64,000 nucleotides of DNA from Silene latifolia (Eukaryota > Streptophyta > Magnoliopsida > Caryophyllales > Caryophyllaceae): the NCBI RefSeq assembly GCF_048544455.1, contig NC_133526.1, forward strand, positions 8,758,001-8,822,000, in the 5' to 3' direction. The translations under genes and the position numbers were made by a program. Of the stretch, positions 49,108 through 60,147 are shown piece by piece. Numbering within the stretch: the stretch's first letter is position 1; each line of letters begins with the position of its first letter. The notes beneath the pieces were generated by a model. It searched no databases and was not told the DNA's origin. It saw nothing but the letters and a program-made list of their open reading frames with translations.

Positions 49108-49518
49108 TAATGTTATTAATAGAAATAATTATAATAGTTGAGTCTCAACCATTACCTTAAGATTTTGGTTGAGATGGTTTATCTATCATGATATTAGAGC
49201 CAGCATTATGGTCACGGATTCGAATCCTGTCAACCTCAAAAACATTCATACTCTTTTGAATAACTAATTATTCCTATAAGTTATCTTATAATTTCCCTAT
49301 TCCTATTAGTTATCTCTATGAGTTCCCTACTCTGAATTTAAATTATTACTCATAGTATCACGAATCACTAAGTCTTGCTTAAGACAAAGTATCTATTTTA
49401 AATTTTAAAATGGATTAAATATTATCGCATGGTGTTAATAGAGACAAAACTTTTGGCATTTTCTATGCAATTTGCCATGTGATTTGGTATGTATTTGACC
49501 CGTCTCAAGGTTTAAGAC

Positions 49519-50028
49519 TAGAGTTGGCAAAAGCTGACTCGACCCGATAGAACCCGAAAATTGAGTGAATTGAAACTGATCCGGCCTGAACCGATAACAG
49601 TTAGCAGCATTATTTTTCCAACCTGAACCGACCTGACCTGACCCGTGACCCGATATTGACTCAATCCGATGGATGACCCGACAATGAACTAGTTTAATAA
49701 TGATGTAAATAAGACCAAATTGACATTCATCTTAATTATTTTCACTTAAAATTACAATTAATACACCTACACATTGTTAAATATAAAACTACCCATCAAA
49801 AACTAAATACATAAGATAAAATTATATGTTGATAACATGGCCCGATATTGACCCACTAATGACCCGACCCGACTTGCCACCGCTAATAATGACACGACTC
49901 GAAGATGACTCGACATTAACTGTAACAGACCTGAACTCGTCACTGACCCGATACAACCAAACTCGATATGAGCCAATATACTTTGAGCCGACTCATAACC
50001 GATCCAAGTGACCCGATTACCGCCTCTA
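49519..50028. mobile_element. TAGAGTTGGCAA-ended element filled with GACCCGA words
   Basis: Left end TAGAGTTGGCAA and right end TTACCGCCTCTA are inverted copies (9 of 12). Subterminal parts are arrays of TGACCCGA, CCGACCTGAC and similar words; the middle is AT-rich. It is a relative of 61028-61551, in which the words read TCGGGTCGGG. It is 510 bp and non-coding. Confidence 0.65.
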
Positions 50029-50113
50029 ATATTCGTCTTAAATAAAAATTTGTGATCACAAATAGGCCGTAGAGAATTATAAAAAATCTTGTTAATATAA
50101 ATGTGGGGTTGTT

Positions 50114-50818
50114 CCCCCTACTATGTCGCCGGGGATGGGGTCTCTCAAGACCTTTCTCCGGCGACCCGTTTCCTCTCTTCCGATTAACCCTCATCCCCTT
50201 TCTTACCCACACCCGATTCTGGATCGTACGGGTCTGCCCGTTCCTCTCGGTCTGCGTGATGTATGTGGGCTGTTCGGGTCTTATCGGACGAGTTTGTTGA
50301 GGTGGTGTGGCAGGGTGGTGCTTGGATCTGGCGGTGTTGTGGGTTGGTAGGGAGGCGGTGGCTTCCGTTTTTTCCTTTATGTTTTTGTTTAATTTCCGCT
50401 TTCGTTTTTGTGTCGTCTCTCTTTCTGAGGGCTCTGTCCCCGTCTATCGATAGTGTTCTTCTCTCAGTTTGAGAGCTTTCTTTTTCTGGTTCGTTTGCAG
50501 TTTTCTAATAAGTCAGCAGAAGATCAGCGTTGTTATAGATCGTTATATGGTTTTACATATTTTGTCCGATTCATGGCTACAATCAATCACGTCAGAAGAA
50601 ATTGATACTCGTCAAGGAAGATTCGGAGACCCTCTTATGGATGAAAGCCTTTTGCGGCGAATCGATGATAGAGACTCTGTTGCAGTGTTTCATTCTTTGA
50701 ACAAGAATTTATTTCCTATGATTGTAATCGATTTGTATCCGATTGAGCTTGACATATGTTGTAGATGTCGTATGATTTTTTATTAATGATAATGATCTCT
50801 TCTCAAAAAAAAAAAAAT
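50114..50818 (+). mobile_element. Poly(A)-tailed retroposon with 12-bp TSD
   Basis: TGTGGGGTTGTT stands directly before (50102-50113) and after (50819-50830) the insert, a perfect 12-bp target duplication. The insert ends in 13 A (50805-50817), preceded by AATGATAATGATCTCTTCTC. This is target-primed insertion, as by a LINE. The first 250 bases are GC-rich with open frames such as 50123-50350, the rest AT-richer. No RT or endonuclease is present. It may be an internally deleted LINE (5' and 3' ends only), a long SINE, or a processed copy of a host transcript. I do not recognise the source. Confidence 0.82.
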
Positions 50819-50918
50819 TGTGGGGTTGTTGGATTGGACGGTTGACGATTTATAATTTAACAATGGGATGAAGATAAGAGTGGATGGCTATTTGATGAAG
50901 ATTGAAGTTCGCATATTT

Positions 50919-51155
50919 TGTGAGAATTATGAGAAAGGTTTGAATATCATTAGAATTGCATAGATTACAAGGTGTACAAGAATGGGTTTATATACTAATT
51001 ACATAGAAGCAATAACTAACCTAATACAATATAATTGCCGTAATTCATGGCCTGAGATTAGGAAACAAAATCAACCTAATATAATATACAATATATATGT
51101 CAACTATTATGATCACAAGAATATACTAGAATATCTTTAGATAATATTCTCAATA
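50919..51155 (-). mobile_element. 3' LTR of the copia-type element
   Basis: Plus-strand text starts TGTGAGAATTATGAG and ends AATATTCTCAATA, 237 bp, nearly identical to 56190-56426. Confidence 0.88.
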
Positions 51156-52379
51156 TGCCCCATAAGACAATTTGTCGTAAGAGAGGCCGATCTTGGAGAG
51201 AAGTAAAAAAGAACGAGTCCAAGCAGACGGGTTTGTAGTGCGTTCGCAAGCTGATGGTGGTACTGCATCCAGATGTTGAAGTGAGAGCTCAAGTGGATTG
51301 ATATAGGGATGAGTGGCAAGGAAGTGGGCTCGTTGAATGTGTGACGTTTTTTTGTTTTTTTTGTTTTGTTTGTTTGTCAGATTTGACAAAAGAGGAGGTG
51401 GGAATTGGTGTTGCCGCATCGAGGCAGTTGGGTTGTAAAGGACAGTGGTGGTTCAATCTCAATGTCGCGACAACGCTGTGCAAGTGGAGGGTGGTTGCTT
51501 TTGTATGTATGGTTGCCGACGCAGGAGAACAAGGGAAGAAGCACTTACTTCTGTTTTGTCGAAGGTGACTGATGTGGGATTGGGTGGTTCACTTGTAGGT
51601 GGTGGCAGCACTACTACAAAATGAGACTATTGCAACATTTCACATGCAACATTTTGCACAAGTGTTGCATTTTTAGGTGCCACAAATAATGCAAGCAACA
51701 CTTTTGAACAAGTGTTGCTATAACGTGACTATTGCAACACTTTTTAACAAATGTTGCATTTTTTAAATAAAATTGCAACATTTATAGAAAACGTTGCATT
51801 GTTTTAGTAGAAATAGCAACACTTTTGTACAAATGTTGCAAGTCCTTAAAATAATATACTATTTGGATCATGAGAATCGATTCCTTAATAAGGTTGGTCA
51901 GGTCTAACGCTTAATTTTTTTTTACAAGAGTGTGAATTTGATCAAAAATATATATCTCATGAGAACGTGAGTGTCTATGAATATTAATGAGACTTAAATG
52001 ATAAAATGGAAAGAATACAACAGTTTAAACGGAATGTTAAAAATAAAATATTGAATAATTTTAAGACGTTTTGAGATTTTTTTTTCTCTTTTTAGTTGTA
52101 GATAAGGTTTTTTTTGGTACATTGAGTTACAAATAAGTTGTTGGTGTTAAAAGGGCGTTATAACATATGAGGAGAATGAATTAAGCTAGGACCTAATTTC
52201 TAGTACATTTGTTGCTTTATTTTAAACATTGGGTTTACCTATATTCACTAGACATTTTTAGTATAGTAGACCTAGTAATGGGGTCCGTCAGGTCAATTTT
52301 AAATTTGCAAAATTTAGATCAGGTCAAGTTCGCTAGGGTTTTTCCGGTTTCGGTTAACTGTTAACTACTGTCAAGTTCG

Positions 52380-54695
52380 GGATATATAAGAGCTTTAGAG
52401 CACTTTAATAAAACTTGGCTAAACACAATACACCAAAACAACATAAAATTCAATAATTGATATCAGCAATTAACGTCAACCTTCACGGCTTCACATATAC
52501 GGCTGTACCACAAACATTCCAATATCCAAAACACACATCCCTCTTATGGTGTCCTCCCAAATTCCAATTTCATTTCAGTAATTTAACCAAGCCCCTACGC
52601 TTCGTCTTCACACCACATTTGCCCACCGTGCACCGCACCTGTGCCACCAAACTTTACGACGGCTATGTCAATTTTAATCGCCCTTAGCAGCCTCGACGCA
52701 GCCCAGCAATGGCGAAATTCAGATCTCTACCGTTACTTAAGGTATGTCATCCATTCTTTTTTTAAATAAATTGATATTATTTTAATTTAAAACCATCTTT
52801 TTTGCTAAATTGAATTGGGCTGTTTTCAAATGTTACTATTATATCCTCCGTAGTAAAATTGCTGTAGTTTTGAATTAGGGTTTGTGATTGAATTTGGGGG
52901 TTTTGTCCATAAATTGATAATTGGCCAATACATTGTCTAATTAGAATTTGTATGATGCGATGAACTAACATTCAGATTAAATTTCTAATCTATGGTTCAT
53001 GATCAATGATGTGAGACATTTTACTGAGAAAACTACTATCACTGGATGCCTTTTCTTTTTATCGTTACATTGTTACTTGTTATCCTTGTATTTCTTATTC
53101 AACTCGTCTTGCTTGTGACGGTCATAAGCTTGTGACCTCTCACAATCCTCTCCCACTTCCCCTCCCACTTGTCCCTTTGTCTAATGTCACAAACTTGTGA
53201 CGGATTTTCTCCGTCTAAAATGAGAATTTGTGTTCTTTATTTTATTATCCTTGAAAGTAAATGAATTAAAAGATCAAAGAGCTTTTCGAGAATCCTTACA
53301 GTCTTGTGTCACCTCCATCCATCCTTGTCACTTGTTGTCTAAGAGAAATCACTTGTTGTCTAAGAGAAATCCTTTGTTCTTGCGAGGTAAGGTTGGGTAT
53401 AGACATTACTTATTCATGACGGAGTTTTAATTATAACCCAAAAATTGCCTAATCATTCTGAGACCCGAAGTTCAAAAGATACATTGGATGATGTCTATCA
53501 AGGTTTGTTTTCTTAATGAGAAACTAATACATTATTGTTTTCGAGTGTGACATTGTTAATGTGTTGTTCAACTGTTTTGTATTGTGTTGACAAGGATAAA
53601 ATTGATGGTTTAATTGTTTCGATGTTATGAAGGATACGGTTAATTTTTGGTTTAATAGTTTTCTATGTCAAGTTAGTAGCAACAGTTGTTGATGACAATT
53701 ATATTTCTCCTTTCAATGCCCTACTCCCAAAGTTAAGTTAGGTGTTAGTTATAACGTCACTCAATCTCCTTCACGGACTTGCACAGATGCTTGCTGCTCG
53801 CTGATCATGGTAACTTGTTGAGTCATCTCTTAGATCACAAATGTGATGCCCAAACTATAGTTTGACAGCATATGTGTAAACTCACGTCACAATAGGTGTT
53901 ATATAGGCGCTTCAATGTTACTAATTCCTGCCACATGTACCCCGAGTGAATTACTTCTAAATTTTTCATGGGCATTTTCGACGGAATGTTTAATGCTGTA
54001 AAGTATGTTTTCAACCTTAATGATGGATTTTTTTATCACTTGATTATACTTATGTTTATTTGATTTGTACAAAATTGTCTTCCGTTCAGGTTATATTTTG
54101 ATTATGAATATTTAGCTTTTTGTTGAAGGAGGTCTTAATAACTAAGAATGTCACAACGAAGGGTTGAAGAGTAGGATGATTAGCTTTCGTTTGATAAGTA
54201 ATAATCTATAATTAACCTGTTTCCAAGTAATCCCTTTTATCAAGTAACTTGTGATTTGTCACCTACCTGTTTTTCTACGACTTTGATTTATTGCATTTGG
54301 TCTTTTTTATATCAACTCTAGAGCTAGCTCTAGCTGCATTGGTGTTGGTATTAAAGTTTGCACACTTCTTTCCTTTTGAAACATTTTCTTAAACATGTAT
54401 ATGCAAGATGCTGTTTGTATATGCTTTATGTAACCGGCCGAGTATGTTAATTGTCGATTTTTTTTGCTGCAGCTATATATAGCATGAAGTGTTTGGCTTC
54501 GGTCAATGACTGATTCGGAATTGAAGTTCATGCCTGTGCTCCTTGAAACAGATGTATAAGAGATCTTCAAATCTAGTCAAGATTAAAAGGGAAGGCAATC
54601 ATTACCGTTGTGACGGATCTGATGCTAAGTTTGCGAGTCGTAGGTTAGATTATGCTAAAAATCAAGATGCGCCTCAATTTCTTCCCTCTACTTAA
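52380..54695 (+). CDS. Possible small two-exon gene carried by the CACTA element
   Basis: A TATA-like GGATATATAAGAGC lies at 52379-52392. The ATG at 52709 opens 11 codons (MAKFRSLPLLK) ending in AAG before GTATGT, a good donor, at 52742. At 54551 an AAACAG acceptor precedes a 47-codon frame (54552-54695) beginning MYKRSSNLVKIKREG and ending FLPST, in the same phase. An earlier ATG frame (52457-52687) could be an upstream ORF. I recognise no family. This may be a captured host gene fragment or chance; the intron would be 1.8 kb. Weak but specific. Confidence 0.3.
53108..53222. mobile_element. Fragment of the CCGTCACAAGCTTGTGACGG MITE family
   Basis: CTTGCTTGTGACGGTCATAA on the left and GTCACAAACTTGTGACGG on the right flank a pyrimidine-rich middle (CCTCTCCCACTTCCCCTCCC). 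It lies inside the CACTA element. About 115 bp. Confidence 0.5.
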
Positions 54696-55198
54696 GGTTG
54701 CAAGTTGTAATTTGATGTTATTACAATTGTTAGTCTAAATCATCGAGACTTCTTAAGAAAACAGTGTACTTATGTTATTTTTGTTCAATGAAAATATTGC
54801 CGATTACGAAAAGTGTTGCATTGTCTATAGAGAAAAATGTTACACTATCGATATCAAAATTAAAGTTGTTGCTTATATTTATCAGAAGTGTTGCTTTATT
54901 AAATAATATAAATGTTGCAAATGATTAATAAAGTGTTGCCTTTTAAACAATACAAGTGTTGCAGTTGTTGAAAAAAAATGTTGCTGAAAAAAAGTGTTGC
55001 ATAGTAAAAAGAGGTGCAACACTTTGTTAAAGTGTTGCTTTAGATGATAAAGTGTTGCATTTTGTGTTGCATTGGGCTATTGCAACGGAGCTTTAGGCAG
55101 CATTTCTAAAAGTGTTGCCTTATGTGTAAGGCAACACTTCTAAGACATTTTGCAACATTTTCATGGTGTTGCTATAGCTTCGCTTTGTAGTAGTGCAG

Positions 55199-55913
55199 TG
55201 ATGTTGATTGTAATGAACACAATACAAGGTTAATTGGTGGTATGATAATGGGCTATGTATTTGGGCTAAACGTGTGATGATGTATGTATTATTAATGAGT
55301 TGATTGGCCATTAATCAGGTTTGCTGAGAATTAATTTTTTTTTTATTTTTTATTTTTTTTGTTTGTTTTTTACAAAGGTGTTTTGAGTGTGGTACGGTTT
55401 TGTAATGAACACAATACAATAATTTTTTTTTCTTTTTTTTTTATTTAGAAATAATGAGAGAAATTTGAGAGCCAGTAAGAAAAAAAAAAGTTGAGGAATT
55501 CCATAGAAATAGGGAAGGTAAGAATTTGGTGAGTTTGTATGGGTTTTGCCATGATAAAGAATATGAGATAAGGGGTTTTAGACATAAAACTAACGAATTC
55601 TGGTTTTGATGACGAATTCGGGGTTTTGGATATAAGCCAAATTCGGGTTTTGATGACGGTTGTGGCCATAATATTGGTGTATCACGGGTTTGGTTTAAGG
55701 GTTCTGGTGTGGGATGGATCCCTTCTTTGATATTTACCAAGATAAAAAATCATGAGTAGGGCTAGTTTTTACGTTAAAGTAGGAAAAAAAATATTGTGTG
55801 GGTTTGAATAAGCAAAGCTCAAGACGAGTTTTTTTTTTTTTGGTTTTTGGTTGTGATGTTGGTTTGTACCAAGAGGTTGATAGTTTTGTGACAATAGATG
55901 GTGAATGTGAGGT

Positions 55914-55952
<39 letters not shown>

Positions 55953-56178
55953 TATTTTTTTTTTCAACGGTTGTGAAAAAAAAAAGGCACTGGCCATAGT
56001 TTTCAGAGTGGTGGCTAAATGGTGGTAGCCAAAATATAGATGATGGGTTTGATGCAATTCTAGGGTTGGTTGCAGCGGAAAGGGGTGTAGGTGTAGGCCA
56101 AGCGAAATTCGGTTTTGGGCATGTGGTTTTGGCCTAAGGATCTACTCCGAGGTGTTACCCTCTATCTAGAGCACGAGG
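55199..56178 (-). mobile_element. Inner part of the copia-type element, 5' side
   Basis: Between the CACTA element and the primer site there is no recognisable gag. The stretch has long T runs (55330-55440, 55830) and a (TTTA)n microsatellite at 55914-55954. Open frames on the minus strand here show no known domain. Confidence 0.5.
55914..55954. repeat. (TTTA)n microsatellite
   Basis: About ten TTTA units followed by a T run. Confidence 0.95.
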
Positions 56179-56189
56179 CTCTGATACCA
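56179..56189 (-). other. Primer-binding site of the copia-type element
   Basis: The plus strand CTCTGATACCA reads TGGTATCAGAG on the minus strand, complementary to the initiator methionine tRNA 3' end, and abuts the LTR with no gap. Confidence 0.9.
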
Positions 56190-56426
56190 TGTGAGAATTA
56201 TGAGAAAGGTTTGAATATCATTAGAATTGCATAGATTACAAGGTGTACAAGAATGAGTTTATATACTAATTACATTGAAGCAATAACTAACCTAATACAA
56301 TATAATTGCCGTAATTCATGGCCTGAGATTAGGAAACAAAATCAACCTAATATAATATACAATATATATGTCAACTATTATGATCACAAGAATATACTAG
56401 AATATCTTTAGATAATATTCTCAATA
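56190..56426 (-). mobile_element. 5' LTR of the copia-type element
   Basis: A near-identical partner of 50919-51155. The right boundary is placed by the TATTT target duplication; the exact last bases are uncertain because the junction is AT-rich. Confidence 0.88.
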
Positions 56427-57438
56427 TATTTTTGCTATTCCTATTTTCAACTCTAATACATGTGATTGCTTATTAAAGGCGTCTCAAATAATCAGGAGGC
56501 CCCGTGCAACCACAAAATAAAGGCCCTCAAAATATGTTAAGATGCTTTTGACATAGACATATTTTTCAAAAGAAACTATGATTAGATAGTGAAGAAATGA
56601 CAAAGAAGACAAAACAAATAATGTAAATGAGAAACTGAGCTACCTATTACAGTATATCATATCGTGATATCGTCCAAAGAACATCACAAATAATCACAAC
56701 CAAAGTTACTGAAAATGATTATGGTGTAACGTTCAAAGTTGGATTATGAATTGGATTCACTTGTTCCTTTAATTTAGGGACGATAAGGTTTGAGATTTTC
56801 TCCTTCATTCATATACTTTACTTTATTTGGATTTGGAATTCTCGGAATTTGGCTGTTTTCATTTTTCAATGATGTGAAGGTAGTCGATTTCTAGCTATAA
56901 TAATAACCCGGGAAAAAAAATGGGATTTATATTATAATATGAGTATCAGAGATTTTTATAGACTACAACTTATTCCATTCTATATATTTTCGCTCCTATA
57001 GTGACGTATACATCCAACACACATCCTATGTTGAACCTAGTATAGAGGTGCATGATGAAAGAAGGGTGCATCGACATTTATTTTTTGCCAAGTAAAAATG
57101 ATGAAATATTTTACCATTTATATGCCCACATTTTGCTTCATATTTTGCAAATTATGTGGCCGATGTATCATTTCTCTCTTTTCGCTAATAATAGCATATA
57201 ATCTACTTCTAAATAATGGTAAATTATGTTATTTGTCGGAATTATGGTACCGCTCTTTGTCGTATACTTTTTTGTAGATACCGGCTGAGAGGAGAATTAA
57301 GAAGTGGAAACTCGGAATGAAATGAGGTGGAGACGGATAGTAAAACCGGGAAGCAGATGGATCATACGATGTAAACTTGGGTCAAGCTGAGCAACGGACC
57401 CGTGCCGGACCACACTATCTGTTGGTCGTGAATTTTGA
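56427..57438. other. Intergenic DNA, no gene seen
   Basis: AT-rich, without a convincing frame. Near 56480-56530 the text AGGAGGCCCCGTGCAACCAC and AAAGGCCCTCAAAAT recalls the terminal part of the CAGGGCC hAT family at 27840 and may be a remnant. Confidence 0.4.
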
Positions 57439-57606
57439 TTTGTTGGGAGCACATTATTCCACTTTTCATGCCATTTTGGTTGGCATCATTTGGAGAAGAA
57501 AAGGCCCAAATTTGGGCCACCTAAATCTACTAAATTTGGGCCTTTTCTTCTCCAAATGATGCCAACCAAAATGGCATGGAAAGTGGAATAATGTGCTCCC
57601 AACAAA
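57439..57606. repeat. Near-perfect 75-bp-arm inverted repeat
   Basis: The left arm 57439-57513 and right arm 57532-57606 are reverse complements with one mismatch (74 of 75), around an 18-base loop. The arms start TTTGTTGGGAGCACATTA and end AAGGCCCAAATTT. If transcribed this would give a long hairpin like a young small-RNA precursor. A diverged half copy lies near 59890-59955. The parent is probably a foldback MITE. Confidence 0.92.
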
Positions 57607-58446
57607 CAATAACGATTCTACTCTAAACTACCTAAATCTACTAACTAATTACAAATTTTTATTCTAAACCACCTAAATTTGGGCCACCTAAATCTACTAA
57701 CTAATTACAAATTTTTAAAAAATTAAACTAGTTTATATTACTTGTCGTCGATTCCTTCAATTTGGCGGCGGAATTGAAGCGGTTGTGACAGAAATGTCGT
57801 ACTTGAAAAAAAGATGTTAATATATGGGAGGTTTAGAGTGAGGGGTAGATTAGGAAAATCATTACAAATTGTCGACGATAATTAGTAATTTATCGACGAC
57901 GTTTAGCGGGTTGGTTCTTATAACGTGAAACTAATGAATAAGGATTTCTGTTTATAAATTTTTTCAAATTGTTTTAATAAATGTTTTTTTTATCAAAAAG
58001 CTAAGAATATCAGTTTTGTAGTTTTATTTTGTACGGGTAAGTATGCGTTAAATCGTTAATAATAGGCTAATAGCATCAATGAAAAAATTTAGCAATTCTA
58101 AATTTTTAGGTTTATACCGAGCAGATCTCCTGAGAGACGGTATGTCAATAAACTTATTGATAGAACAATTACAAATTGATGGAAAATTGGTACGAAAAAC
58201 AATAAAATAAATACTATAAAATGAGGTACTAATAAAAATGGTTACAATATATAATAAAATAGGTACGATAATTATGAGAACATGTAACAAATAAAAAGGG
58301 ATATTTTGAACCACAATCAATAATAAAAGGGGTATAAAAAAAGTACATAAATAAATAAAATAAAAATGATCTCTCTATAACTTAGTGATTGACCGTCACT
58401 TAAAAGTTTTAGTTATTATGTTTTTTTGGTGGGCACTATGCCACCT
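57607..58446. other. Intergenic DNA with a short direct repeat
   Basis: The phrase CTACCTAAATCTACTAACTA recurs at about 57628 and 57684, followed by ATTACAAATTTTT. The rest is AT-rich without gene or RNA. Confidence 0.45.
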
Positions 58447-58999
58447 AGGTAGCACGGACACTCCTCCTAATCGGCCTTCCCGTGTCGCACACCCGTGTCG
58501 GACACGACACTCGTCGGACACACGTCAAAACGTGTCGGACACTTGTAAAGCCGTGTCTAACTTTCATCTTTTATCTGGTCACGTGTCCATGGTATTTTGA
58601 GCCGTGTCCATGGTATTTGGACACACCTTCAAACGGAAACAAGTTGAATTTAAGATAAATGGCGTGAATTGTTATATGGTTGAATTTAGTGAGGAAATAA
58701 GTTGAATTGGGGGGTAAATGATGTTCTTTAGAATAGTAATGAGATGTCGAAATAGATTGATTATAAGTTGGTTTTGGTTTTGGAAATGAGAATGAGTTAT
58801 AATTAACGTCAAATTTTATCTTCACTTATTTAAATTTAATATTCAATACTTTTTCAAAAATAAAATCACACATAAATAACTATAAAATATATATTTTATT
58901 AAATTTAAATGACGTGTCCCGTGTCCTAAATTTCATGGGATGCCGTGTCGCGTGTCCGTGTCGTGTCAGTGTCCGTGTCTGTGTCCGTTTTGGTTCTAC
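58447..58999. mobile_element. Element filled with GTGTCGGACACG words
   Basis: The left side TAGGTAGCACGGACACTCC and right side TTTTGGTTCTACCTAG are inverted at TAGGTAG. Both flanks are dense in CGTGTCGGACAC, CGTGTCCGTGTC and TGTCCATGGTATTT words; the middle is AT-rich. Non-coding. Target duplication unclear. Confidence 0.55.
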
Positions 59000-59070
59000 C
59001 TAGTATGCCACTATCTGTCTATCTGTTGCTCATGAATTTTGGTGATGTGAGCTGATTTGTTTGGTACTCA

Positions 59071-59887
59071 GGGGCCGTTTGGTTCAAACATTAGGAATGG
59101 AATGGAGTGGATTCTAACTCCATATGGGTATGGAGTTAGAACCCCATACCTCTTAATGCTTGTTTGGTTCACGTTTGGAATGGATTCGGATCCTTTTGTT
59201 TTTTTTTTTATTATAAATAATACCTACAATATTATTTATAATTTCAAGTAACTAATACAAGATACTAACAAAAATAAAACTTCAAAATAATCGATAAAAA
59301 ATCAATACGACTAAATTAAAAATATTCTTGAATTATTAAAAACAAAAAAATTGCAATATAATCATCTATCACTCTGATGATTACAATAAATCATACTTTT
59401 TATGATGATCATTTGTAATGATCAATGCTGCAAATACTCAAAACACTAATCGCCGTACAAAGCATGTATGATCATCATCAATGATGATTATATTGCTAAT
59501 CATTTTGTTATGATGGGATAACATTGCAATTAGTCACACTAATCGCACTTTCGTATTGAAAAAAAAAAAAGAGAATAAAAAAAGGTAGAAAAGTATTGAC
59601 AATGAAAAACACGAGAAAAAAAATGAAGAATAGAAGATGGCAGAGAAAGACTTCGTAAAATGTAATGTTGTATTTCTTTTTATTTTTTGTTTTCTATTAT
59701 TCTAGGGTTTGTATATGGGGGGAATGGATTTAGAATCATGGGGTGAAACTAAGGTATGAGATTCTAGGGGGTTGGGGTGGAATTAGAACCCCTTGGGTTT
59801 CTAACTCCATTCCAAAAGGGGCCAACCAAACATTGGAATGGATGAAATCCATTCTAATCCATTCCAAATGCTCCAACCAAACACCCC
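59071..59887. mobile_element. MITE with GGGGCCGTTTGGTT ends and GGAATGGA words
   Basis: It begins GGGGCCGTTTGGTTCAAAC and ends CAACCAAACACCCCC. Subterminal parts repeat GGAATGGAATGGAGTGG on one side and ATCCATTCCAATCCATTCC-like text on the other. TCA lies on both sides. It is about 817 bp and AT-rich in the middle. This is a common plant MITE type. Open frames at 59057 and 59743 are by-products. Confidence 0.72.
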
Positions 59888-59973
59888 CTCAATATTATTC
59901 CACTGTCCACGCTCCTTTAGTTAGCACCATTACGAGACGAAAAGGCCCAAATTTAATGGATCAATACACAAAA

Positions 59974-60147
59974 TCTCCCTTATGACGGAGGGTATCCGTC
60001 GCAAACTTGCGACGGATACCATATCGTCTCACAAAAAACTCATAAGGGTGAGAGACAAAGCATATGGGGTGGGTGCCCACCTTGTCCCCTCTACCCATTT
60101 CCACTTACATATTACCCGTCGCAATATCCGATCCGTCGCAAGGGAGA
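59974..60147. mobile_element. MITE with TCTCCCTTRYGACGGA ends
   Basis: The left TCTCCCTTATGACGGAGG and right ATCCGTCGCAAGGGAGA are inverted copies. Right after the left end comes ATCCGTCGCAAACTTGCGAC, a palindrome. 174 bp, non-coding. It belongs with 48940-49107 and the fragments at 27735 and 53108. Confidence 0.7.

Larger units (their letters stand above)
51609..55195. mobile_element. CACTA (En/Spm) transposon, 3-bp TSD cag
   Basis: It begins CACTACTACAAAATG and ends TTTGTAGTAGTG, perfect CACTA-type termini, with CAG on both sides (51606-51608, 55196-55198). Within about 250 bases of the left end and 380 of the right end lie many copies of GCAACACTTTT/AAGTGTTGC words in both directions, the subterminal repeats to which CACTA transposases bind. 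It is 3587 bp with no transposase wording, hence non-autonomous. It sits inside the young copia element, so it moved recently. Confidence 0.93.
50919..56426 (-). mobile_element. Young copia-type LTR element, pol almost absent
   Basis: Two 237-bp LTRs (50919-51155, 56190-56426) differ at only about two bases, under 1 percent, so insertion within roughly the last million years. Directly inside the right LTR the minus strand reads TGGTATCAGAGCC, the initiator-Met primer site of copia elements. Beside the left LTR lies the purine-rich CTTATGGGGC. TATTT flanks both sides (50914-50918, 56427-56431). Without the nested CACTA element the inside is only about 1.4 kb. Next to the 3' LTR lies a short degraded stretch like the very end of a copia pol; otherwise no genes remain. 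It is a TRIM-like, non-autonomous and broken copy. Confidence 0.85.

Noticed and set aside
50123-50472. Open frames in the GC-rich head of the poly(A)-tailed insert
   Set aside because: Possibly a remnant of a LINE ORF1, but no motif supports it, and overlapping frames are equally open because the head is GC-rich.
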